Of a DNA stretch of 64,000 nt, positions 43,881-53,300 are shown in pieces. Position numbers and translations under genes: made by a program. The notes under the pieces are model-generated. The model was given only the letters and a program-made list of their open reading frames with translations, was not told the origin of the DNA and ran no database searches. This DNA is from Anaerolineales bacterium. Its GTDB lineage: Bacteria; Chloroflexota; Anaerolineae; JAAEKA01. The stretch spans positions 296,947 through 360,946 of the forward strand of contig JACKBI010000002.1 of assembly GCA_020634615.1 (NCBI GenBank), written 5' to 3'. How positions within the stretch are numbered: the stretch's first letter is position 1; each line of letters begins with the position of its first letter.

Positions 43881-44963
43881 TTGACCAGTCATACTATCGT
43901 CGTCCTGATCGGTGACCAAACCGGCCAGGAATTGCTGGCTGAAGCGCTGCGAATCCTGGATCCCAGCGTGACCGGCCTGGACTTGCGATTCAAATCTTTC
44001 GACCTGAGTCTGGCCAACCGGCGCGCCACGCAGAACAAGGTCGTCTACGACGCGGCCGCTGCCATCCGTGAGCATCGCCTTGGCCTGAAAGCCGCCACCA
44101 TCACGCCGGAGACCAAGGGAGACGTGGGCAGCCCCAACGCGATCCTGCGCGAGCAGATGGGCGCGCAAGTCATCCTGCGCACCGGCCGTCGCATTCCCCG
44201 TGTGCGCCCCATCGGGGGCGTACACTCGCCCATCAGCGTGGTGCGAATGGCCGTCGGTGACGCCTACGGTGCAGAGGAATGGCGCGATGGCGAACCTGGT
44301 TCGCTGGACGAGACAGCGTCCCGCACGGAACAGATCAGCCGGCGCGTTTGCCGGGCCGTCGTGGAATATGCCTTCCAACATGCCCGCCGCACAGGCGCAC
44401 GCATCTTCGGTGGCCCGAAATTCACCGTCAGCCCGGTCTACGAGGGCATGTTCAAAGAAGAGATGGATTCGGCTGCGACGCGCTATCCCGACGTGCCTTA
44501 CAAGCCGCAACTGATCGACGCCACATTTGCGCTACTGCTGTCTACCTCCGGCAACCCGCTGGTGATCCCGGCGCTGAACCGTGACGGCGATCTGCTCTCC
44601 GACATGGTGCTTCAGATGTTCGGTTCTATCGCCGGCTCCGAGTCGCTGGTGATCGCTATGGACGAGGATGGCAAGGTGCAGGCCGTGATGGCGGAAGCGC
44701 CCCATGGCACCGCCCCGAGCCTGGAAGGCAAGAACGTCGCCAATCCCATGGCTATGATTATGGCAGGCGCGAGCCTGCTGTCACACATCGAAAGCAACGA
44801 CGCGCGGCTGGCCAGCCGCGCGATCTACGAGTCGACTCTCGAGGCGGTCTACGACGGTTTCGCCACGGCAGACTTGGGTGGACCGACACGGACGGACGAG
44901 TTCACCAATGAAGTCATTCGTCGCGTGCGCACCAAAGTCGAGATCTGGTCATCGCTCAACTGA
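43881..44963 (+). CDS. Isocitrate/isopropylmalate dehydrogenase-family enzyme
   Basis: This 360-residue beta-decarboxylating dehydrogenase starts at TTG 43881. The substrate-loop pattern SPNAILREQ (about 85-93) has the Ser and Asn of isocitrate dehydrogenases. Metal-site Asp residues appear in LNRDGDLLSDMVLQ, and NAD(P) binding in APHGTAPSLEGKNVANP. Part of the central region (LRTGRRIPRVRPIGGVHSP) differs from textbook ICDH or LeuB, so the substrate is uncertain: isocitrate, homoisocitrate, isopropylmalate or a tartrate-like acid. It lies 44 nt upstream of the ion-channel gene on the same strand, and co-transcription is possible. Confidence 0.8.
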   Translation: MTSHTIVVLIGDQTGQELLAEALRILDPSVTGLDLRFKSFDLSLANRRATQNKVVYDAAAAIREHRLGLKAATITPETKGDVGSPNAILREQMGAQVILRTGRRIPRVRPIGGVHSPISVVRMAVGDAYGAEEWRDGEPGSLDETASRTEQISRRVCRAVVEYAFQHARRTGARIFGGPKFTVSPVYEGMFKEEMDSAATRYPDVPYKPQLIDATFALLLSTSGNPLVIPALNRDGDLLSDMVLQMFGSIAGSESLVIAMDEDGKVQAVMAEAPHGTAPSLEGKNVANPMAMIMAGASLLSHIESNDARLASRAIYESTLEAVYDGFATADLGGPTRTDEFTNEVIRRVRTKVEIWSSLN

Positions 44964-45007
44964 GCACACCGCTACGTCCAGCAGAAGCTCTGCGGGGCTT
45001 CACACCT

Positions 45008-46909
45008 ATGGGTCACACATCACCAACGCGCAAATTTTCACTGTTCTTTTTGACGATCATTGTCGGCGCTATGGCGCTGAACACCGCCGTTCCACTGACT
45101 TACGCCCAGGACACCGGACGAGTCCAGATTGCAACCGGTGAATTGGACGACCAGATGCGCGGGCAATGGTACATTCTCAAGGATCTCAAACAAGGAGAAA
45201 CTCTGACGGTTCTAGCACAGGGCAAGTCTGGTAGCCTCGATCCGCTGGTGGCCATCGTGGACGGCGGGATTGATCCCGCAACCATCGGACCGGCGTTCCA
45301 GGCGGACGTTCAGAAAGCAGTCGACGCCGGCCAGGACCCACTGACGGTCATACCGCAGTTCGCCAACACCTATTTCCTGGCCTGGGACGACGACAGTGGC
45401 GGCGGGCTGGATGCAGCGACCCAGCTTGTCGTGCCAGCCGACGGCGATTACCATGTCCTGGTCACACGCTCACCGTTGGCAGAGACCTTTGGCAACTACC
45501 GATTGACGTTGGGCCGCGACTTCCAACAGCCGCTGAGCGAGCAAGTGCGCTCGGCGGGGCAGCCCTTTGCCACCCCGATTGAGGTGCAGACGGCTGTGCA
45601 ATCGGTGGAAGAGAAGCTGATTACGCTCTCCAGTGAAACTCCGTCCGTTGAGATTCGGCTAGTCGATTTTTCGCCTGACGACACGCTGCAGGTGTTTGTC
45701 GAGTCAGCGACGGCAGGCAGAACGCCGGCGGTTGCGCTGCAAGCCTTTGGCACCAAAGCAGTGCGCGGCGGCGACTACAACGCCGACCGCACCCAGGCCA
45801 GCTTCGATTACAGCTTCCCGACCGGCGGCGAGAACTATACGCTCAACGTATCGGCCTGTTGTCAGGACGGCACGACCTGGACGGAGGATGTGCGTCTGCT
45901 GGTTGGTCGCAACTCGCCTGACGTGATGACTGGCCAGGCTGAGCCTGCCGGCGCTCCGGTGATCAACGAGCCGATTCCGGTCAAAGTCGGCGTCAAGCTC
46001 CAGCAGATCACCGGCGTCGACCAGAAGTCTGAGAACTACGGCGCCGTCTACAGCCTGCGCATGAAATGGCAAGACCCGCGGCTCGCGTTTCGCCCCGATG
46101 AATGCCAGTGCGAGTACAAGGTTTTTTATAACGACGACTTTGCCAAATATGCCAGCCAGCAAGACATCGAATGGCCAACCTTTGTGATCGAAAACCAGCA
46201 GAACAACCGCTGGGTGCAGAACAAGGCAGTGGAGGTCAACCCGGATGGAAGCGCCACGTACTTCGAGCGGTTCACCACCGACTTGCAGGCGCCTGACTTC
46301 GAGTTTCGCACCTTTCCTTTCGATGAGCAACAGTTCTACGTGCACGTCGACTCGCTTTTTCCGGTCGATACCTTTACCTTTGAACCCGACAACGATTTCA
46401 CGGAGATCGGAAGCCAGCTTGGTGAAGAAGAGTGGTACATCACCGACTCTCAATCCACTGTGACCAGCGGCAGCTTCAGCACGGAGGCCGCTACGCCACG
46501 CTTTGAGCTGCGCTTCTGGGCCAAGCGGCATCTGACCTTTTACATTTTCCGCATTCTCGTGCCGCTGGGACTGATCATTGCCGTGTCCTGGATCACGTTC
46601 TTCCTGCAGGACTTCGGCAAGCGGGTCGATGTCACCAGCGCCAACCTGCTGCTGTTCTTTGCCTATAACTTTACGATCGCCAACGATCTGCCGCGGCTGG
46701 GCTACATGACCTACCTTGACGCGCTGCTTGTTGGCACCTTTATCATCAGCGTCTTGACGCTGGGATACAATGTGTACCTTAAGCGCCAGGAATCCAAGGG
46801 GCGTGAGACACGCGCCAGACAGATCGACCGCTACATGATCTGGCTCTACCCCCTTGGCTTCCTCCTCGCTTTTGGCGTCGTTACCTGGATGTTTTTTGTG
46901 AAGGTGTGA
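45008..46909 (+). CDS. Prokaryotic pentameric ligand-gated ion channel homologue with extra N-terminal domains
   Basis: This 633-residue Cys-loop/pLGIC family protein has a signal peptide (residues 9-34). Two beta domains resembling PPC-type modules (about 37-170 and 185-302) precede the ligand-binding beta-sandwich (about 320-508). That sandwich shows KWQDPRLAF and the hallmark FPFDEQ (436-441) in place of the eukaryotic Cys-loop. Four helices follow: M1 (509-533, with Pro519), M2 (about 537-558), M3 (567-591) and M4 (607-630). The M2-M3 linker NDLPRLGYMTYLDALL matches GLIC-type channels. GLIC's cation-selecting Glu at -2' is replaced by Gly with Lys/Arg at -1'/0'. The ligand is unknown. Confidence 0.9.
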   Translation: MGHTSPTRKFSLFFLTIIVGAMALNTAVPLTYAQDTGRVQIATGELDDQMRGQWYILKDLKQGETLTVLAQGKSGSLDPLVAIVDGGIDPATIGPAFQADVQKAVDAGQDPLTVIPQFANTYFLAWDDDSGGGLDAATQLVVPADGDYHVLVTRSPLAETFGNYRLTLGRDFQQPLSEQVRSAGQPFATPIEVQTAVQSVEEKLITLSSETPSVEIRLVDFSPDDTLQVFVESATAGRTPAVALQAFGTKAVRGGDYNADRTQASFDYSFPTGGENYTLNVSACCQDGTTWTEDVRLLVGRNSPDVMTGQAEPAGAPVINEPIPVKVGVKLQQITGVDQKSENYGAVYSLRMKWQDPRLAFRPDECQCEYKVFYNDDFAKYASQQDIEWPTFVIENQQNNRWVQNKAVEVNPDGSATYFERFTTDLQAPDFEFRTFPFDEQQFYVHVDSLFPVDTFTFEPDNDFTEIGSQLGEEEWYITDSQSTVTSGSFSTEAATPRFELRFWAKRHLTFYIFRILVPLGLIIAVSWITFFLQDFGKRVDVTSANLLLFFAYNFTIANDLPRLGYMTYLDALLVGTFIISVLTLGYNVYLKRQESKGRETRARQIDRYMIWLYPLGFLLAFGVVTWMFFVKV

Positions 46910-46916
46910 GGAAACC

Positions 46917-49721
46917 ATGAACAAACACGTTCGACTTCGGTATGTATTCGGTGCGGTTGCAATACTCATCGCACTACTGGTCGCCGTTGCGCCCGGCCCT
47001 GATCTCAGTAAGGCGCCTGTTGGAGACCCCGACGGGGGTAAACTGCTCACTGTTGCCGAGCCTGGCGAGACAGATAACGAAAGTGAAAATCTGATGGCCG
47101 TGGGCGACTACTTCTACCATCGCGTCAGCTACCCGACCGGCCAGTTCGATGGCCGCTGGTATATTGATGCCAAGGCCGAGGACGCTCAGGTCGATCGCGC
47201 TGTGCCGGCTGGCATTGTTACCTACAATCGGGAAGCCAGCCAGTCACCGCTGAGCCTCGATCCCTACGCATTCACCTCGCTCGGCCCCAAGCCGCTGCAA
47301 AGCAACGGCTGCATCAACTGCTACAACTACGGCCTCGTGGCCGGCCGAACCAACGTCATGCGAATCGATCCGGTGGAGACCAACGTGGCATATCTGGGCA
47401 GCGATGGCGGTGGCGTCTGGAAGACGACCAACTGCTGTTCCGCAGCCACGACCTGGACGCCGGTCACCGACGATCCGCTGCTTTCCACGCTCGCAATCGG
47501 TGACATCACGATTGATCCCAACAACCACAACGTAATCTACGCCGGCACCGGCGACCTGCGCTTTGGCTCGTACTCCTTCGGCGCGGCTGGCGTGCTGAAG
47601 AGCAGCGACCAGGGCGTGACCTGGGAAGTGTTGGGAGCAGATGTCTTCAACGGTGCGTATACACAGCCCCCCGGCGAATTCCCGCAATACCAGGCCATTG
47701 GCAAGGTGCAGGTGGATCCCAACAACAGCAACAACGTGGCCGTGGGCACCAAAACCGGCATGTTCTTCTCCTACGACGCGGGAACGAACTGGACCGGGCC
47801 ATGCTTGACCAACGCCTTCTCCACGCAGCGCCAGGATATCACCGGTCTCTTGACCCGCGATGAGGGCGACGATACGACCCTGTATGCGTTCGTGGGCGCG
47901 CGCGGGACCAACACACCGGTGCAGGCCAATCTGAACCTGAACGGCGCCAATGGCGCCTACAGCACCACCTGGCCCGCTTCGGGCTGCCCGGCCAGTTGGG
48001 ATCTGCTTAGCCGGCCCGACAACGGCTGGCCTGTCGGCACTGGCAGCGGCATTCCCGTCGCCGATCCCGGTGGCAACACCTTGGGACGCATGGACGTCGC
48101 AATGGCGCCCAGCAATCCTGACGTCATCTACGTCCAGGTGCAGGCCGTCCTGGGCAATACCCACGGCCAGCTTGGCGTGTGGCGCACCACCGACGGCGGA
48201 ACGACATGGGAGCAGCGCTCCACCGTGGCCGGCTTGACTGGCTGTGGCGGCGACTATCCTCAGAACTGGTACGACCAGGGCCTGGCAGTCGATCCCAACA
48301 ACCCCGATGTCGTTTTCATGGATACGTTTGACATCTGGAAATCGACCAATGGTGGCACGACCTTTACCGACATTACGTGCGGTTATAGCGGCGGCGACAC
48401 GGTCCACGTCGACCAGCACGCGCTGGCCTTCGTGCCCGGCTCGTCCACGACACTGATCGCCGGCAGCGACGGCGGCGCCTACGTCACGCTCAACGCTGAC
48501 GCAGCCACCCCGACGTTCACTCAGATCAACAACAGCCTTAGCACGCTGGAGTTCTACTCCGGTGACATCACGGGCGGCTTTGCCACAGCTGCGCAGCCGG
48601 GCATCAACGGCGGTATGCAGGACAACGGCTCGGCTGTCTATGTCTGGAACGCTGGCAATCCCAGCGAAGCGGTCTGGCAGTTGCGCAAGGGCGGCGACGG
48701 TATGTTCGCCCGCATCGAGCCCGTGCTCAACCAGCGCTACTACCAGGAGAGCCAGAATGGCTCGCTGGCCGTCAGCACCACCGGCGCTTACGGCAACCAG
48801 GTCAACATTACCGGCGGCTGGACGGCTGACCGGCGCGGCTTTATCTTCCCCTACGAGATCCAGAAGAATGGCTGCCCCGGCACCGGCTGCACGCACATGA
48901 TCGCCGGCTCGTATCGCGTCTGGGAGTCGATCACCGGACTGGGTAACTGGCTTGTCAACAGCCCTGACCTGACCAAGAACACCCTCGCCGACCGATCGAT
49001 CATCAACCAGCTCAACTACGCCTGGAGCGACGTCACGCGCGCCATCGTCGGCACTAACGACGGCAACGTGCAGATGGGCTTCAATCTTGGCCAGGGCGCG
49101 GCAAACAGCGCGACCTGGGTAAATGTCACCGACAGCAACACAGTTCTGCCCAACCGGCCAATTCTGGACGTAGCAATCGACCCGGTCAACCCGCTCATCG
49201 GCTATGCGGCGGTCGGCGGCTTCGACCAGAACACGCCTGGCACTCCGGGCCATGTCTACCAGGTAACCTGCACAGCCGATTGCGGCAGCTTCACCTGGGC
49301 CGACAAGTCGGGCAACCTGCCCAACGTCCCGGTTGACTCGATCATCGCCAACCCCAACTACCCGCAGCAGGTGTTCGCGGGTACTGACTGGGGTCTCTAC
49401 TACACCAACGACATCACCGCCGGCTCGCCGGAATGGTATCGCTTCCAGGCCGGCCTGCCCAACGTGATGATCTGGGACATGACCATCGACGCTGGCGCAA
49501 CCACCCTGGCAGTGTGGACCCGCAGCCGCGGCGCATACGTGTGGCCGCTGCCCAGCTCACCCATCCCGACGGCTGTCACCGTCAGCGAACTCGGAGCCGC
49601 AAGCCAGAGCTTCAGCGCGCTGCCGTACATGCTGCTGGCAGTAGTAGCCCTGATCGCCGGCGGACTGCTGGTGCAGCGCAGAAGATCGCGCAGCACCCTG
49701 ACAATCGGTGTGTCTGAGTAA
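46917..49721 (+). CDS. Secreted BNR/sortilin-like beta-propeller protein with C-terminal anchor
   Basis: This 934-residue protein has an N-terminal signal/anchor (residues 8-26), a short stalk and then a large propeller-type domain. BNR/Asp-box-like repeats are visible (VWKTTNCCSAATTW, VLKSSDQGVTWEVL, VWRTTDGGTTWEQR, IWKSTNGGTTFTDI), as in GH74/sialidase/VPS10 proteins. The last ~35 residues form a membrane helix followed by RRRSRS, a topology stop. It starts 7 nt after the channel stop with GAGG upstream, so the two are one operon. It may bind sugars or peptides, or present a ligand to the channel; catalytic residues are not evident. Confidence 0.85.
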   Translation: MNKHVRLRYVFGAVAILIALLVAVAPGPDLSKAPVGDPDGGKLLTVAEPGETDNESENLMAVGDYFYHRVSYPTGQFDGRWYIDAKAEDAQVDRAVPAGIVTYNREASQSPLSLDPYAFTSLGPKPLQSNGCINCYNYGLVAGRTNVMRIDPVETNVAYLGSDGGGVWKTTNCCSAATTWTPVTDDPLLSTLAIGDITIDPNNHNVIYAGTGDLRFGSYSFGAAGVLKSSDQGVTWEVLGADVFNGAYTQPPGEFPQYQAIGKVQVDPNNSNNVAVGTKTGMFFSYDAGTNWTGPCLTNAFSTQRQDITGLLTRDEGDDTTLYAFVGARGTNTPVQANLNLNGANGAYSTTWPASGCPASWDLLSRPDNGWPVGTGSGIPVADPGGNTLGRMDVAMAPSNPDVIYVQVQAVLGNTHGQLGVWRTTDGGTTWEQRSTVAGLTGCGGDYPQNWYDQGLAVDPNNPDVVFMDTFDIWKSTNGGTTFTDITCGYSGGDTVHVDQHALAFVPGSSTTLIAGSDGGAYVTLNADAATPTFTQINNSLSTLEFYSGDITGGFATAAQPGINGGMQDNGSAVYVWNAGNPSEAVWQLRKGGDGMFARIEPVLNQRYYQESQNGSLAVSTTGAYGNQVNITGGWTADRRGFIFPYEIQKNGCPGTGCTHMIAGSYRVWESITGLGNWLVNSPDLTKNTLADRSIINQLNYAWSDVTRAIVGTNDGNVQMGFNLGQGAANSATWVNVTDSNTVLPNRPILDVAIDPVNPLIGYAAVGGFDQNTPGTPGHVYQVTCTADCGSFTWADKSGNLPNVPVDSIIANPNYPQQVFAGTDWGLYYTNDITAGSPEWYRFQAGLPNVMIWDMTIDAGATTLAVWTRSRGAYVWPLPSSPIPTAVTVSELGAASQSFSALPYMLLAVVALIAGGLLVQRRRSRSTLTIGVSE

Positions 49722-49890
49722 TCTATCGACCTAGGCCGACATTGATCGATGACGCGGGTCCATGCCAGGTGAGTAGCGGGCTGAAGCAGGACCACGTGCA
49801 TCAAGCATCAGTGCGGTTGTCGAGTACTTCGACGAAATACAGTTCTGGTCGGGCCGGAACAGCTAGCCCGACCAGGACGGAGGCAGCGAC

Positions 49891-49944
49891 ATGACTATCA
49901 CGCTGCTGATTGCAGAGTTAAGCAAGATATGCAATAGCTGCTAG
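49891..49944 (+). CDS. Putative 17-residue micro-ORF
   Basis: ATG 49891 is preceded by ACGGAGG (49877-49883) at good spacing, with TAG at 49942. The peptide is hydrophobic at first (MTITLLIAEL) and ends with two Cys (ICNSC). A perfect 10-bp hairpin (CTGGTCGGGC/GCCCGACCAG, 49845-49875) lies before its SD and a very strong terminator follows. It may be a small peptide gene or chance. Confidence 0.25.
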   Translation: MTITLLIAELSKICNSC

Positions 49945-49963
49945 TCGCTTGCCTCCCCACTTA

Positions 49964-50009
49964 ACACGAAAAACGCCCCCGGCTGACTCGCCGGGGGCGT
50001 TTTTCGTGT
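49964..50009 (+). terminator. Very strong intrinsic terminator
   Basis: A perfect 20-bp stem (49964-49983 with 49990-50009), loop TGACTC, has the GC core CGCCCCCGGC and flanking A/T runs. It ends the channel-propeller transcript about 240 nt past the propeller stop codon. Confidence 0.9.
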
Positions 50010-50208
50010 GTACAGCGCCGATCGAGCGTGAAGCACGCGTGAATGGAGTAGGCGCAGCGCCGTATCAAGATCAAGCGGGTCTCGCATGCGACTCTCGGAA
50101 GGTCTCGATACGCTGGAATCCTGCACCTTCATGCCCGTTGGCGCCCCTCATCCCGCTACTCGACCAGCCGCGAATGCGAACACGTCACGACAAATCCTGC
50201 CGCGTATG

Positions 50209-50221
50209 ACATGAATCATGT
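50209..50221. promoter_or_regulatory. Palindromic operator-like site upstream of nifJ
   Basis: ACATGA-A-TCATGT is a perfect 13-nt interrupted palindrome 143 nt upstream of the nifJ start and fits a dimeric regulator site. The regulator is unknown. Confidence 0.35.
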
Positions 50222-50363
50222 TACGCGCTGCGCAAACGTGGTATGCTTCTTCTGTGGACGGCAAAACCCTTCTACATTTCACAACTAGCAACGCTCAGCA
50301 TACCTACCGGCTGCCGGCGAGAGTGTACCACGGCAGCCAGGAAATCTGACGACGGGAGCGATC

Positions 50364-53300
50364 ATGAGTAAAAGACCCTATGTAACTATCGACGGCAACG
50401 AGGCTGCCGCCTATATCGCCCACAAGGTAAACGAGGTCATTGCGATCTATCCGATTACCCCTTCCAGCCCCATGGGCGAGTGGGCTGACCAATGGACGGC
50501 CGAGGACAAAACCAACATCTGGGGCACCGTGCCGCTGGTGGTGGAGATGCAATCTGAGGGCGGCGCAGCGGGCGCGGTCCACGGCGCGCTGCAAACCGGC
50601 TCGCTGACCACCACCTTCACAGCATCGCAGGGCTTGCTGCTGATGGTGCCCAATATGTTCAAGATCGCCGGCGAGCTGACACCGACCGTGTTTCACGTCG
50701 CGGCCCGCAGCGTAGCCGCCCAGGCGCTGTCGATCTTCGGCGACCACTCCGACGTGATGGCGACCCGCCAAACCGGCTGGGGCATGCTGTGCAGCAACTC
50801 GGTCCAGGAAGTCATGGACTTTGCGCTGATCGCACAGGCAGCCACGTTGAAAGCACGCGTGCCGTTCATCCACTTCTTCGACGGTTTCCGCACCAGCCAC
50901 GAAGTCGCCAAGATCGAGCAACTGACCGACGACGACATCCGCGCGATGATCGACGACGATCTGGTGATCGCACACCGGGCGCGCGGCTTGTCGCCTGACA
51001 CCCCGTTTATCCGCGGCACCGCCCAGAACCCGGACGTCTTCTTCCAGGCACGCGAGACGGTCAACATCTTCTATCAGAAGACACCGGCTATCGTGCAGGA
51101 GGCCATGGACACCTTTGCCGGACTGACAGGGCGACACTATCACCTGTTCGATTATGTCGGCGCCCCCGACGCCGATCGGGTCATCGTGATGATGGGATCG
51201 GGCGCTGAGACGGCTCATCAGACGGTCGAACACCTGGTGGAGCAAGGCGAAAAGGTCGGCCTGGTGAAGGTACGCCTCTATCGCCCCTTCGACGCCGAAG
51301 CCTTTCTTGCTTCCCTGCCGGCCACAACCACCAAGGTGGCCGTGCTGGATCGCACCAAGGAGCCAGGCGGCTCGGGCGAGCCGCTCTACCTGGACTGCAT
51401 CACGGCCATGGTGGAAGGCGAGCGCAGCGGCCTGAAGATCGTCGGCGGGCGCTACGGCCTCTCCAGCAAGGAATTCACGCCCGGCATGGTCAAAGGCATC
51501 TTCGACGAGCTGGCCAAGCCACAGCCCAAGAATCACTTCACGGTCGGCATCAACGACGACGTGACCTTCACCAGCATCGACTATGATCCCGGCTTCAGCA
51601 TCGAGTCGCCCAAGGTCGTGCGGGCGCTGTTCTACGGACTGGGCGCTGACGGCACCGTGGGCGCCAACAAGAACAGCATCAAGATCATCGGCGAGGACAC
51701 CCCCAACTACGCCCAGGGCCATTTCGTCTACGACTCCAAGAAGTCGGGCGCGACGACCGTATCGCACCTGCGCTTCGGTCCCACCGAGATCCGCCAGCCC
51801 TATCTGATCACCTCGGCCAACTTCATCGCCGTGCACCAGACGATCTTTCTGGAGCGCTACGACGTGCTGGCCCAGGCGGCGCCAGGCAGTGTCTTCCTGC
51901 TCAACACCTACGTCAACAAGGACGAAGTCTGGGACAGCCTGCCGCGGGTCTACCAGGAGCACCTGATCCGCAAGAACATGAAGTTCTATGTAATCGACGC
52001 CTACGATGTGGCCGACAAGACCAACATGGGTGGGCGCATCAACACCATCATGCAGACCTGTTTCTTCGCCATCTCCGGCGTGCTGCCCGAGGACGAAGCC
52101 ATTGCCGCGATCAAGCAGGCCATCAAGAAGACCTACGGCAAACGCGGCGAAAAGGTCATTCAGCAGAACTACGAGGCGGTCGATCAGACGCTGGCGCATC
52201 TCTTCCGCGTGCCGGTGCCTGCCGATGTATCAAGCACGGTGGAGTTGCCCTCCATGGTGCCAGCGCAAGCGCCTGATTTCGTGCAGAAGGTAACGGCCGA
52301 GATCATGGCGGGCCGCGGCGATGATCTCCCGGTTTCCCTCCTCCCCATCGACGGCACCTACCCATCGGCGACCACCCAGTGGGAAAAGCGTAACATCGCA
52401 TTGGAAATTCCGATCTGGGACCCGGACGTCTGCATCCAGTGCGGCAAATGCGCGCTGGTCTGCCCGCACGCCACGATCCGCATCAAGGCCTACCCGGAAG
52501 AGGAACTGGCAGGCGCGCCAGAGTCGTTCCGCTCCATGCCCTACAAGGGCAAGGAGTATCCCGGCTGGATGTACACGATCCAGGTAGCAGCAGAGGACTG
52601 CACCGGCTGCGGAGCCTGCGTCCATGTCTGCCCGGCCAAGAACAAGCGGGAGCCGCGCTTCAAGGCCATCAACATGGAGCCACAGCCACCGATCCGTGAC
52701 CGGGAGCGCGAGAACTACGACTTCTTCCTGAGCATCCCGGAGATCGACCGGCGCAACGTCAACACCCGTCAGGTCAAGACCAACCAGCTGCTGCAGCCGC
52801 TGTTCGAGTATTCCGGCGCATGTGCTGGATGCGGCGAAACGCCCTACATCAAGCTGATCACCCAGCTCTTTGGCGACCGCACCATCGTCGCCAACGCCAC
52901 CGGTTGTTCGTCGATCTACGGCGGCAACCTGCCAACCACGCCATACGCTGTCAACAGCGATGGTCGCGGCCCGGCATGGTCCAACAGTCTGTTCGAGGAC
53001 AACGCCGAGTTCGGTCTGGGCATGCGCCTGACACTGGACAAGCGGCTGGAGTACGCCATCGAACTGCTCAAGCAGAACGCCGAACTGATCGGCCTCGAAC
53101 TTGTGGACGGCCTGCTGACGGCCGACCAATCGGATGAAACTGGTATCTACGACCAGCGGCAACGGGTTGCGGCGCTGAAGCAGCGGCTCGCCAGCCTGAA
53201 CGGCGCAGCGGGGCTGAAGCAGCTTGCCAGCCTGGCCGACATCCTGGTCAAGAAGACGGTCTGGATCTTCGGCGGCGACGGCTGGGCCTACGACATCGGC

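Larger units (their letters stand above)
49722..50363. other. Intergenic region between the propeller gene and nifJ
   Basis: These 642 nt hold a 10-bp hairpin (49845-49875), a 17-codon ORF (49891-49944), a 20-bp terminator (49964-50009) and a palindromic operator-like site (50209-50221). No other coding signal is seen. Confidence 0.6.

Noticed and set aside
47244..49253. Long minus-strand open frame opposite the BNR propeller gene
   Set aside because: Antisense shadow of a gene with clear repeats; the translation is low-complexity Ala/Gly/Val/Asp.
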